DNA from: Hyphomonadaceae bacterium
Lineage (GTDB): Bacteria; Pseudomonadota; Alphaproteobacteria; Caulobacterales; Hyphomonadaceae
Reading direction: 5' to 3'
Assembly: GCA_947474455.1 (NCBI GenBank)
Contig: CANJIL010000001.1
Span: forward strand, 1 to 64,000
Length of the DNA stretch: 64,000 nt
In this document: positions 26,195 to 34,559 of the stretch, piece by piece
Layout: every line of letters begins with the position of its first letter
Numbering within the stretch: the stretch's first letter is position 1
Translations under genes and position numbers: made by a program
Notes under the pieces: model-generated
Told to the model about the DNA's origin: nothing
Databases searched by the model: none
What the model saw: the letters and a program-made list of their open reading frames with translations, nothing else

Positions 26195-27025
26195 TCAGCT
26201 TGCGAAGCCGATCCAGCGGCCGCCAGCCGCCACGGTGACCCAGGTGAGCACCGAGAACATGGCGGCGAGTTTCGCGAGCGGTGTCGAAGCTTCCGTTCGG
26301 CCCTGGTAGATTTCCCAGCCGAACAAACCCATTAACACCAATGCGCCGATTAACGTGATCATGCGCGAGATCTCGTCGTACGTCGGATCGTAGGTGTTGA
26401 AGCCGATGATCCAGTACATCAGGAACATGCCGACGAAGAGGAGGGCAAATGCCCCGACCGCAAGCCAGCGTACGCGTACGCCGTAGATGATCAGAATGGC
26501 GTAGCCAGCAGAGATCGGATGGAAGAGGCCCGGCGCGGATATGCCGTCTCCGCCCAGCACGCCGAGCGAGACCAGCCACAGCACGAAGGCTATGGCGCCG
26601 GCGATGAGCACGCCACTGGACGTTTTGCCCTCATTCTTCGCGATGGCGTTGGTGACGCCGAAGGAGAAGATGCAGGCGGCTGCCAGCGACACCATTTTTA
26701 CGAAGAACGGCACGGACTTGTAGAGCTTGTCCGAGTTCAGCATGCCGATGATGATGCCGGTGCCCAGAACGATCGCGAGACCCGCGATGAACCAAGGGCG
26801 CAGCGTCTTTTCCATCTGCGGAAGCGGCTCTTCCTTGATACCCGCGCCCATGAGGCGAAGGTTGAGAAGGAGCACCGCTCCGCCCATCAGCCCGAGGCCG
26901 ACAAGATGGAACGCGCCGAATGGTGCGTATATGTCCTGCAGCAGGGAGATTGGCCAGATCTTCGGCATGTTGGCGACGAAGTCGTCGGCCCCTGGAATGG
27001 CGCCAAAAATATTCTCGAAGGTCAT
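26195..27025 (-). CDS. Multi-pass membrane protein, second membrane subunit of the cytochrome operon
   Basis: A 276-residue membrane protein with about eight hydrophobic segments (FHLVGLGLMGGAVLLLNLRL; PWFIAGLAIVLGTGIIIGML; FFVKMVSLAAACIFSFGVT; VLIAGAIAFVLWLVSLGVLG; and four more). Start at 27025 follows GGAGG and lies three bases after the upstream stop. The segment GAFHLVGLGLMGGAVLLLNLRLMG parallels GTHVLTIIFFAGTIWMIDLRMMG in the upstream gene, so the two subunits share an N-terminal DUF6644-like unit, with a conserved membrane His that could bind haem b. No assigned function. Context points to a membrane redox complex; this is inference. Confidence 0.75.
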   Translation of the reverse strand: MTFENIFGAIPGADDFVANMPKIWPISLLQDIYAPFGAFHLVGLGLMGGAVLLLNLRLMGAGIKEEPLPQMEKTLRPWFIAGLAIVLGTGIIIGMLNSDKLYKSVPFFVKMVSLAAACIFSFGVTNAIAKNEGKTSSGVLIAGAIAFVLWLVSLGVLGGDGISAPGLFHPISAGYAILIIYGVRVRWLAVGAFALLFVGMFLMYWIIGFNTYDPTYDEISRMITLIGALVLMGLFGWEIYQGRTEASTPLAKLAAMFSVLTWVTVAAGGRWIGFAS

Positions 27026-27028
27026 GGA

Positions 27029-27955
27029 TCAGCCTCCTTGACCGGGTGCGGGTTGAGCAGGAGCGGCGGGTTCTTCAGGAGCGGCGTCATCCGCCGGGGC
27101 TTCGCCCTCTGCGGGCGCCTCCCCTTCGGTCGCGCCGTCATCCGGCACCGTCTCCTCGCCTTCGCTTCCTTCTGTTTCGAAGGCGAGGGCGGTGTCGCAT
27201 TCCTGCAGCACATACATCAGCGAGCCAGGAGTCGTGGTTTCCTTCTCGCAGTAGAACCAATCGTAGGCGATGAAGCGGCCAAAGATAATGACTAGGAACC
27301 AGGCCAGCATCGAAATCGCCCCAGACAGTTTAACGACCAGGGGCAGGCCGGGCAGGCGTTTGTGGATGAGCATGAAGAGCGACACGATGCCCCCGATGAA
27401 CAGGGCGATGCGCAGGAACGCCATCACCCAGACGTCGCCAGGGATCAGGAAGCTGACCAGCAGGATGAAGGACAATGCGATGAACGCGGCGAGCCACAGC
27501 GTTCTCTTCACCGGTAGCGGATCCGACATTGGCGGGATCACGTCCCAGGCGACATCGCTCTTCTGAACTCGGAAGTGGAACCAGAAGATGTTGATCGCGG
27601 CGGCGATTAGGAAAACCATTTTCAGGCGGAACCAGATGTTGTGGTAGTACATCAATGGATCACGGCCGATGAAAGCGATCACCCCGGTGATGATCATCAC
27701 CGCGAAGGCCGCCATGTTGATCGGAAGAACGCGGTCGCTGAGTTTCGACAGCGGCATGTTCTTGAACGCGATGCCCATCATGCGCAGGTCGATCATCCAG
27801 ATCGTGCCGGCAAAGAAGATGATCGTGAGCACGTGCGTGCCCTCGATGATATTCCACATGAAAAGCGACTCATGGAGCTGGTGCGACCAGGACTGTCCGT
27901 CCGCGGTAAAGCGCCCCAGATCCTCCCGGATCCAATTGACGAAATCATGGAACAA
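27029..27955 (-). CDS. Multi-pass membrane protein (DUF6644-like), first membrane subunit of the cytochrome operon
   Basis: About 308 residues. A TTG at 27955 with GGGGAGAAAAAGAC upstream is the likelier start (L/M-FHDFVNWIREDLGRF); an ATG at 27997 is also in frame. An amphipathic N-terminus is followed by LHESLFMWNIIEGTHVLTII (two His, haem-ligand candidates), DLRMMGIAF, and about seven helices. The C-terminal 60 residues are low-complexity Glu/Pro/Ala (repeats of EGEAPAEGEAPA), probably exposed outside the membrane. A pair CDTALAF/FYCEKE supplies two cysteines in the loop before the tail. Start and stop overlap closely with both neighbours in the operon. Confidence 0.72.
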   Translation of the reverse strand: MFHDFVNWIREDLGRFTADGQSWSHQLHESLFMWNIIEGTHVLTIIFFAGTIWMIDLRMMGIAFKNMPLSKLSDRVLPINMAAFAVMIITGVIAFIGRDPLMYYHNIWFRLKMVFLIAAAINIFWFHFRVQKSDVAWDVIPPMSDPLPVKRTLWLAAFIALSFILLVSFLIPGDVWVMAFLRIALFIGGIVSLFMLIHKRLPGLPLVVKLSGAISMLAWFLVIIFGRFIAYDWFYCEKETTTPGSLMYVLQECDTALAFETEGSEGEETVPDDGATEGEAPAEGEAPADDAAPEEPAAPAQPAPGQGG

Positions 27956-28032
27956 GTCTTTTTCTCCCCTGCCGGGACCCGTTGAGCGGGTTCCCATAGT
28001 TTTACTTTCCGTGTCCTATTTTTTGACTTCCG

Positions 28033-28641
28033 TTACTGGTTCTGCGGCGGCGCTGCCTGTTGCGGTGTTACGGGTGTTCCCGGCGGCGGCGGCGTCCGGT
28101 TGGGAAGTTGTGGCAGTTTCGCGTCCACGCCGGGGGCGTCGCCTTGAACATAGTGGTTATGGCAGGAGACGCAGGCCTCGTACATCTCGCCGCCAGCTTC
28201 GAAAAAGCCCTGCTTGTCCTTTGCAAGCGCCTTCGCCTGCGCATCCTTGGCGGCGGTGTAGAGCTGGTGGGACCAGTCAACCCAGCGCCGGTCATCATCC
28301 ATCGGCCGGCCCGGCAGCAGCAGGGAATTGGCAGCCTCAGCCAGCGTGAAGGCGGCGCTCTCGGCGGCGACCCAGCCGGCTTCATCCTGTGGGAACAATT
28401 CGTGCGTGCCGGTATCGTCGATCAACCAGCCCTGATTGTGCCAGACGCCGAAAGCGCTGAAGTCGATGACATGGGCCATCAGGTCTTTCAGGGTTGTGTC
28501 GGTCTTGAAATCGGCGAGCGTGGCGCCCCCCATGCCTTCGCCCGGGGTTGCACCTTCAGGCGCCTTGGAAACGGTTTCGGAGTCTGGTGAGCAGGCAGCC
28601 AACGCAAGCGCCATAGCAAGCGCTGTGGACAAGCGGATCAT
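28033..28641 (-). CDS. Monohaem cytochrome c lipoprotein
   Basis: A 202-residue lipoprotein starting at 28641 behind GGGGAAGTAGA. Lipobox ALAACSPD, Cys about residue 19. The C-terminal region carries one haem c site, MYEACVSCHNHYVQGD (CxxCH), preceded by a helical region; a haem motif close to the C-terminus after a helical domain resembles the cytochrome c'/c556 layout rather than class I. The Pro-rich tail (NRTPPPPGTPVTPQQ) follows. It is the first gene of an operon with two membrane proteins, so a tethered electron carrier for that complex is the simplest reading. The frame is open upstream to 28803 without support. Confidence 0.82.
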   Translation of the reverse strand: MIRLSTALAMALALAACSPDSETVSKAPEGATPGEGMGGATLADFKTDTTLKDLMAHVIDFSAFGVWHNQGWLIDDTGTHELFPQDEAGWVAAESAAFTLAEAANSLLLPGRPMDDDRRWVDWSHQLYTAAKDAQAKALAKDKQGFFEAGGEMYEACVSCHNHYVQGDAPGVDAKLPQLPNRTPPPPGTPVTPQQAAPPQNQ

Positions 28642-28910
28642 TCTACTTCCCCTTGGGCCAAGACGGAGCGGACGGCGTGTTCGCCTATTCCAAACCGACT
28701 TTGCATACAAACTCCACCCAGGCCCAGCGTAACCCGCTCTCCATCCGCGCACCATGGGCTTGGTGTCGCACATTTGCAGATTCAACGGTTTGATCACCGT
28801 CAACCCGTCAATTTGAGGCCGTTCCTACGCGTGGCGAAAGGCCGTAGAGGCAGGGAAACGTCGGCTTTTCGAAATTGCCGCGGGGACACGGCAGGGAGGG
28901 GACGATGGTG

Positions 28911-30185
28911 ATGCTGCTGACGTTGCGGCGCAGCATGATTGCCGCGTGTGCGGCAATCGGCGTTGCGCTGTCAGGGTGCCAGACGGCGCCGCAGATGGCC
29001 GATCCGGTGGCCTCTTCGCTCGTACGGGGCGATGCGGCGGCATTGGGGTTCGATCAGGCCAAGCTTGATGACATCCGCACGGCGCTGAACGCCGACGTCA
29101 TGAGCGGGAGAATTCCTGGCGCCTATCTGCTGATCGCGCGGCATGGACAGGTGGCGTTCGCACACGGGGTCGGCGTGCAGGGCCCGGGTCAGATCGCGCC
29201 GATGGGCGAAGAGACGATCTTCCGCATCTTCTCGATGACCAAGCCGGTCGTCGCGGTCACGGCCATAACGTTGGTCGAGGAGGGCAAGCTCGGCCTCGAC
29301 GATCCGGTATCAAAGTATCTGCCGGAGTTTGCCGACGTGAAGGTTTTGCAGCCGGACGGGTCGACGCGGCGGGCCGAGAAGCCCATGCTGGTGCGCCACC
29401 TAATGAGCCACACGGCCGGGCTGATCTATGGCTTCATCCAACCCAATACGCCGCTGGGCAAGATGTACGCAGCAGCGGGCGAAGGCGCGCCTGACATGTC
29501 GCCGCGCGAGTTTTCCAGGCTGATCGCGGGCTTGCCGCTGGCGGCGGAGCCGGGAACGGCGTGGAATTATTCGCGTGCGACCGACATTCTCGGCGCGCTT
29601 GTCGAGGTGGTTTCGGGCAAGCCGCTGGACATTGCGGTAAAGGAGCGCGTCACGGGTCCGTTGGGCATGACCGATACAGACTTTCTCCAGCCCGAGAGCA
29701 AGGCGACGCGCTTTGCTCAGCCCAAGCGGCCGGATCCACTCTATTTCGACTACACCGTGCCGGTGAAGTTCCTGCAAGGCGGCGGGGGGCTCTCGTCCAC
29801 GGTGGAAGACTATCTGCGCTTCGCGGAGATGCTGCGGAATGGCGGAGAGTATCGCGGCGTGCGGATCATCAGGAAGGAAACACTCGACCGGATGCGGACG
29901 CCCGAGACGAACGCGGACATACGCGGGCGGGGACTGTTCTTTCCAGCGATGGGGCGCCTGGCGAACTCGATGGAGTTCGGTCTTGGCCTTTCGCTGGTGA
30001 CGGATGACACGAAGCAGCGGCCGGGAAGCGGCACGTTCTCCTGGAATGGCATTGCAGGGACGGAGTTCTGGGTCGATCCGAAGAACGACATCGTGATGGT
30101 GTTCATGATCCAGGATCGCCAGCTGCTGGGCGAGTATCAGCGCAAGAGCCGGGCGTGGATCTATGATGCGCTGGTGAAGCCCTAG
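28911..30185 (+). CDS. Serine hydrolase, class C beta-lactamase family lipoprotein
   Basis: A 424-residue protein starting at ATG 28911 (nine bases after GGGAGGGG; ATGs at 28905 and 28875 are alternatives). Lipobox ALSGC. The penicillin-binding fold has the nucleophile motif IFSMTKPVVAVTA (SxxK), the tyrosine motif WNYSRATDILG (YSR in place of YxN) and a C-terminal GSGTFSWNGIAGTEFWVDP strand in place of KTG. Such proteins are mostly esterases or D-amino-peptidase relatives, rarely true beta-lactamases. Reading frame intact. Divergent from the cytochrome operon. Confidence 0.88.
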   Translation: MLLTLRRSMIAACAAIGVALSGCQTAPQMADPVASSLVRGDAAALGFDQAKLDDIRTALNADVMSGRIPGAYLLIARHGQVAFAHGVGVQGPGQIAPMGEETIFRIFSMTKPVVAVTAITLVEEGKLGLDDPVSKYLPEFADVKVLQPDGSTRRAEKPMLVRHLMSHTAGLIYGFIQPNTPLGKMYAAAGEGAPDMSPREFSRLIAGLPLAAEPGTAWNYSRATDILGALVEVVSGKPLDIAVKERVTGPLGMTDTDFLQPESKATRFAQPKRPDPLYFDYTVPVKFLQGGGGLSSTVEDYLRFAEMLRNGGEYRGVRIIRKETLDRMRTPETNADIRGRGLFFPAMGRLANSMEFGLGLSLVTDDTKQRPGSGTFSWNGIAGTEFWVDPKNDIVMVFMIQDRQLLGEYQRKSRAWIYDALVKP

Positions 30186-30200
30186 GACCGAGGTGTTCGA

Positions 30201-30225
30201 CGCCCCCATGTCGAATACGGGGGCG
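30201..30225. terminator. Bidirectional hairpin between convergent genes
   Basis: CGCCCCC (30201-30207) pairs with GGGGGCG (30219-30225), extended imperfectly by TTCGA/TCGAA-like flanks. It lies 16 bases past the serine hydrolase stop and about 28 bases beyond the TGA of the opposing gene. Confidence 0.5.
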
Positions 30226-30252
30226 CCGTCAGCGTGGCGCTACTCGGCGAGT

Positions 30253-31266
30253 TCAGTTTTTCTTCGCGTCTTTCAGGTCGGCCATGCGTTGGCCCAGCAG
30301 GATGTTGGGAAGCGAGTAGTTGTGCTCGTGGCGGGGAGACGGGAACATGCCGGTGTCGGAAGCGTGGAAAGAGTATTAGGCGAGCCAGGGGGCTGTGTAG
30401 ACTTGGGGATCCTCGACGGTGAACTGGTAAAGCAGCTCGTCTTTCGTAAGGCGCGTGAAACGCTCGATCACCGTCGCATCCTGGTTCACTGGGAATTTCG
30501 AGAAGAGACCGCGGGTGGCTTCCCCTTGCCGCTGTCTGATCGTCTCGATGGCGAGCGTGTCGCCCTCCGAGCGGGCTATGGAATCTCCATACCAGGAAAT
30601 AGGCCCAGGCGGCGCATGCTCGGAAGAGAAGGGCACGATACGGGCTTCGTCGCCATTCTCGCCATGGATGACGACGTGATCGCTCGTCTGGATGAATTGC
30701 AAGCGATTGTACGAGATGGTCACGAAGGCTGGCGGCGCGCCGCTGAGCAGGAGGCAGCGCTCGCTGCTGGGTCGTTGCTCGTAGTCGTCCTTCTCGTCCT
30801 GTGAGACGGATGCGATCTTCCTTGCTTCGGGTGTCAAGGGAACCTTGCCGTCGGCCGGCAGGACGATGAGACGCGAACGCCGTTCGCCGCGAACCAGCGG
30901 CAGGCCGTCCGTGCCGCCGATGATCACATGTCCTTCGGGATCGATCTTGAACTCCGGGTTGGACATGATGCCTTTGACCATCGTGTCGACGAAGTTCTTC
31001 GCTTCGGCCTCCGATACGATGAGGGTCGCCGCCAACGGGCTCGCCTCCAAGACGGGAAAGAAGTTCGTGGCCCAGACTGTGTGCTGGAAATCGGGGTGAC
31101 CATCCCGCGTGCGGGGCAGGCCGGGTTCGGCCTGCAGCGACGTTGGCGTGTAGACCGGAGGTCGTGTTTGCGTTGCGCGCGCGGATTGCGCTGTCTGGGC
31201 GAAGGCCAGCGGCCCGAGAAGGAAGGCGCAAGAGGCTGTCACGAGGAGGCGGGGAACGTGTTGCAT
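30253..31266 (-). pseudogene. Secreted WEGDT-superfamily protein interrupted by TAA
   Basis: The start at 31266 (GGGGA upstream) gives a cleavable signal peptide (MQHVPRLLVTASCAFLLGPL ... AFA). The domain includes GHPDFQHTVWATNFFPVLEA, ISYNRLQFIQTSDHVVIHGE, SEGDTLAIETIRQ, VIERFTRLTKDELLYQFTVE and DPQVYTAPWLA, matching the lipoprotein at 21398 in its second half. TAA at 30376-30378 interrupts it, but the same frame continues YSFHASDTGMFPSPRHEHNY ... LLGQRMADLKDAKKN to TGA at 30253-30255, 41 codons later. The tail looks genuine, so the stop is a recent lesion, a read-through site or an error. A shortened product would lack only the C-terminal 40 residues. Confidence 0.72.
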
Positions 31267-31338
31267 GCAAGTCCCCGTTGTTAGGGGACGTTGATGCGCA
31301 ACCCCGTTTGAACCGGGCATGACTGAGGCGGAAAACGA

Positions 31339-31369
31339 CTTCGCCGGCCGGGAGCGCCGGCCGGCGAAG
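31339..31369 (-). terminator. Terminator of the RND operon
   Basis: Thirteen-pair perfect stem CTTCGCCGGCCGG / CCGGCCGGCGAAG with a five-base loop; on the minus strand it is followed by TCGTTTTC, 26 bases after the RND stop. Confidence 0.78.
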
Positions 31370-31394
31370 CATTCATGGCCTGATAAGGCAGATC

Positions 31395-34300
31395 TTACTC
31401 CGCCGGTGCGATGCCGTGGGTCGGGCTTTGCAGCTCTTCCTTGGCCAGGCGGCGTTCGACGTCTCGCGGCGAGCCAGTACGCCGCGCAAGCAGCGAGTAG
31501 GCGGCCGGAACGAGGATCAGCGTCACCACCATCGCGGAGAGAACGCCGGAGAAGATGACGACGCCGATGGCCGAACGCGTCTCCGCGCCTGCACCATGGC
31601 TGAAGATCAACGGAATGGCGCCTGCGATCGCGGTGAGCGAGGTCATAAGGATCGGCCGGAAGCGGGTCAGGGCTGCTTCACGCAGGGCGGCGTGGAATTC
31701 GACGCCCTTGTCGCGCAGTTGGTTGGCGAACTCGACGATGAGAATGCCGTTCTTCGCCGCGAGACCCACAAGCATGATCAAACCGATCTGTGTGTAGATG
31801 TTGAGCGTGTTGCCAGTGAGCCAGATGCCTAGCAGGCCGCCTCCCACGGTCGCCGGCACGCACAGCATGATGACGAATGGGTGGATCCAGCTCTCGAACT
31901 GTGCGGCGAGCACGAGGAACACCACGAGGACGCCGAAAGCGAATACGAAGACGATTGACTGGCCGGCGCGCTTGTAATCCAGCGACTGGCCCTTGTAGTC
32001 GAACCTGGCTTCTTCCGGCAGCACCCGGCGCCCGATCTCTTCCATTTTGTCGAGCGCCGTGCCGAGCGATGTGCCCGGGTTGAGCGTGGCGTCGACTGTG
32101 ATGGCGCGGGTGCGGTTGTAGCGGTTGAGGCGGCGGCTGTCGGCGTTGGGGGTGACCTTCACCAGGTTGGACAGCGGGATGAGCTGGCCTGTGCGGCTCG
32201 CCCGGACATAGATGTTCTCCATGTCCTGCGTTGTCGATTGATCGGCGCGATCGCCCTCGAAGATGACGTACCGTTCCTCGCCGTTCTGCAGGAACGTGCC
32301 GACGCGCTTGGAGCCGAGCATGGTCTGCAGCGTGGAGCCGATCTCCTGGACGGTGACGCCAAGATCGGAGGCGCGGGCGTAATCGACGCCGATGCGCAGC
32401 TGCTGTTGCGTTTCCTTGTAATCCCAGTCGATCTGGCCGATGCCAGGGTTTTCCTTGTTCAGGGCGTCGACGAACGTGTTCCGCCATTGGAGCAGCGTCT
32501 CGTAGGATGGGCCCTTGATGACGAACTGGATCGGCTTGCCGCTGTTGCGGCCGAAGCCGGAAGGCGCCACCGCGAAAGCGCGGACGCCAGTGATGCTGGC
32601 CAGGCGGCGGTTGATGTCCTGAATGAGGTCCGCCTGGGTGCGGCGATGGCCCCACTCGGTCAACATGAGCTGGATGTTGCCCGAGTTGAAGCCGCCGGCG
32701 CTGGGGCCGAATCCGTTCGGTGCACGCACGGACATTTTCTCAACATCGCCGGATCCCACGAACGGCTGGAGGCGCTGCTCGACCTCTGCAATGAAGGGCT
32801 TCATGTATTCAAACGAAGCGCCTTCAGGCCCGACGATGTTCACCGAGAAGGTGCCACGGTCTTCCTGTGGCGTGTATTCGCCCGGGATCGCGGTGAACAG
32901 GAAGTAACTTCCCACCAGGATGCCGACGAAGGCGATGGCGATAGCGATGGGACGGCGCACGGTGACGTCATACACCGCGCCATAGCCGCCGCGCAGTTTC
33001 GCAAAGAACCGGTCAACGTGATAGGCGAACCCCTTGGCCTTCTTGTCCGCATGGTCGGTGTGCGGCGGCAGAAGCTTGGACGCCATCATCGGAGAGATGG
33101 TCAGCGCGACGAGCATCGAGAAGGCGATGGCGGCGGCCATTGCGATGGCGAATTCTGTGAACAGGCGACCGACCATCCCCTCCATGAAGGTGATAGGCAC
33201 GAACACCGAGATCAGCACCATGGTGGTTGCGACGACGGCGAAGCCGACCTGACGCGTGCCCCGGAAGGCGGCGACAAGCGGCGTTTCGCCTTGTTCCTCG
33301 ATGCGCCGGTGAATGTTCTCCAAGACGACGATGGCGTCGTCAACGACAAGGCCGATCGCCATGACCAGCGCCAACAGGGTGAGCATGTTGATGGACAGGC
33401 CGAACGCGGAAAGCGCGATGAACGAAGCTGTCAGCGAGATCGGAACGGTCAAGGCCGGAATGATGGTCGCCTTGATCGAGCCAAGGAAGAGGAAGATCAC
33501 GCCAACGACCAGCGCCACCGCGATGCCGAGGGTCAGGAACACCTCGTTGATCGCAGCGGTCACGAAGATCGAATTGTCGACGGTCGTGACGAGCGACATG
33601 TCCGAAGGCAGCGTGGCTTGGATTTCCACCGCGCGCGCCTTGGCTTCCTTGATCACTTCCACGACGTTGGCAGTGGATTGTTTGAACAGGAGTATGCCTA
33701 CGGATTCGCGTCCGTTGGCGCTGAAGATGGAGCGGTCTTCCTCGGCGCCGATCTCAACGCGGGCGACGTCGCCCAACTTGACCACAACGCCATCGGCGCC
33801 TTTAGCGACCACCAGCTGAGCAAACTGCTCGGCCGTGGCGAACGGTCGGTCAATGCGGGCAGTGTAGACTAGGTCCTGCGAGGTGATGCTGCCGGCCGGC
33901 GATTCGACGTTTTCAGTGCGAACGACCCTTTCGATATCGGTCACGGTCAAACCTCGCGCGGCCATTGCGCGGCGGTCCAGCCAGACGCGCATGGCAGGCT
34001 TTCGTCCGCCAACCAATTCGACGCGAGCGACGCCGTTGACTGAGGAGAACCGGTCGAGCAGATAGCGGTCAGCGTAATCGGTGAGCTCCATCGGCGGCCG
34101 CACGTCGGACCCAAGGCGCATGCCGAGGACGATCTCTTCGGATGCATCGGCCTTCTGCACGTCTGGCGGATCGGCTTCCTGCGGCAACAGGCGGAGGATG
34201 CCGCCGACGCGGTCACGCACGTCGTTGGCGGCGGAATCCATGTTGCGCGAAACGTCGAACTCGATGGAGATCGAGGACTGGCCGTCGCTGCTCTGCGAGT

Positions 34301-34541
34301 TGATGAAACTGATGCCCTCGACGCCGGCGATCCTGTCCTCGATCACTTCGGTGATGCGGGACTCGATCACGTTGGCGGATGCGCCGGGGTAGGCGGTGCG
34401 CACAGTCACAACCGGCGGGTCGATGTCCGGATATTCACGCAGCGACAACCGCGTGAACGAGACGATGCCCACGGCGATGAGCAAGAACCCGATGACCGAT
34501 GCAAAGACCGGTCTCTTGATGGAAACGTCGGACAGAAGCAT
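31395..34541 (-). CDS. RND multidrug efflux permease (HAE1 family)
   Basis: A 1048-residue inner-membrane RND pump, full length. It begins MLLSDVSIKRPVFASVIGFL; helix 4 has the proton-relay pair in ALVMAIGLVVDDAIVVLENI (Asp-Asp) and helix 10 retains Lys in YKRAGQSIVFVFAFGVLVV. The porter domain regions (TAYPGASANVIESRITEVIE, FEYMKPFIAEVEQRL) are normal, and the C-terminal repeat has MLVGLAAKNGILIVEFANQL. Neutral-substrate HAE1 rather than metal-exporting HME by these motifs. It would form a tripartite pump with the adaptor encoded just upstream; no outer-membrane channel gene is nearby, so a shared TolC-type channel is presumed. Confidence 0.95.
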   Translation of the reverse strand: MLLSDVSIKRPVFASVIGFLLIAVGIVSFTRLSLREYPDIDPPVVTVRTAYPGASANVIESRITEVIEDRIAGVEGISFINSQSSDGQSSISIEFDVSRNMDSAANDVRDRVGGILRLLPQEADPPDVQKADASEEIVLGMRLGSDVRPPMELTDYADRYLLDRFSSVNGVARVELVGGRKPAMRVWLDRRAMAARGLTVTDIERVVRTENVESPAGSITSQDLVYTARIDRPFATAEQFAQLVVAKGADGVVVKLGDVARVEIGAEEDRSIFSANGRESVGILLFKQSTANVVEVIKEAKARAVEIQATLPSDMSLVTTVDNSIFVTAAINEVFLTLGIAVALVVGVIFLFLGSIKATIIPALTVPISLTASFIALSAFGLSINMLTLLALVMAIGLVVDDAIVVLENIHRRIEEQGETPLVAAFRGTRQVGFAVVATTMVLISVFVPITFMEGMVGRLFTEFAIAMAAAIAFSMLVALTISPMMASKLLPPHTDHADKKAKGFAYHVDRFFAKLRGGYGAVYDVTVRRPIAIAIAFVGILVGSYFLFTAIPGEYTPQEDRGTFSVNIVGPEGASFEYMKPFIAEVEQRLQPFVGSGDVEKMSVRAPNGFGPSAGGFNSGNIQLMLTEWGHRRTQADLIQDINRRLASITGVRAFAVAPSGFGRNSGKPIQFVIKGPSYETLLQWRNTFVDALNKENPGIGQIDWDYKETQQQLRIGVDYARASDLGVTVQEIGSTLQTMLGSKRVGTFLQNGEERYVIFEGDRADQSTTQDMENIYVRASRTGQLIPLSNLVKVTPNADSRRLNRYNRTRAITVDATLNPGTSLGTALDKMEEIGRRVLPEEARFDYKGQSLDYKRAGQSIVFVFAFGVLVVFLVLAAQFESWIHPFVIMLCVPATVGGGLLGIWLTGNTLNIYTQIGLIMLVGLAAKNGILIVEFANQLRDKGVEFHAALREAALTRFRPILMTSLTAIAGAIPLIFSHGAGAETRSAIGVVIFSGVLSAMVVTLILVPAAYSLLARRTGSPRDVERRLAKEELQSPTHGIAPAE

Positions 34542-34559
34542 GACGCTACTGCTCCTGTT

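Noticed and set aside
32238-33872. Long plus-strand open frame of 544 codons opposite the RND pump
   Set aside because: Composition typical of an antisense shadow; no ribosome site or motif.
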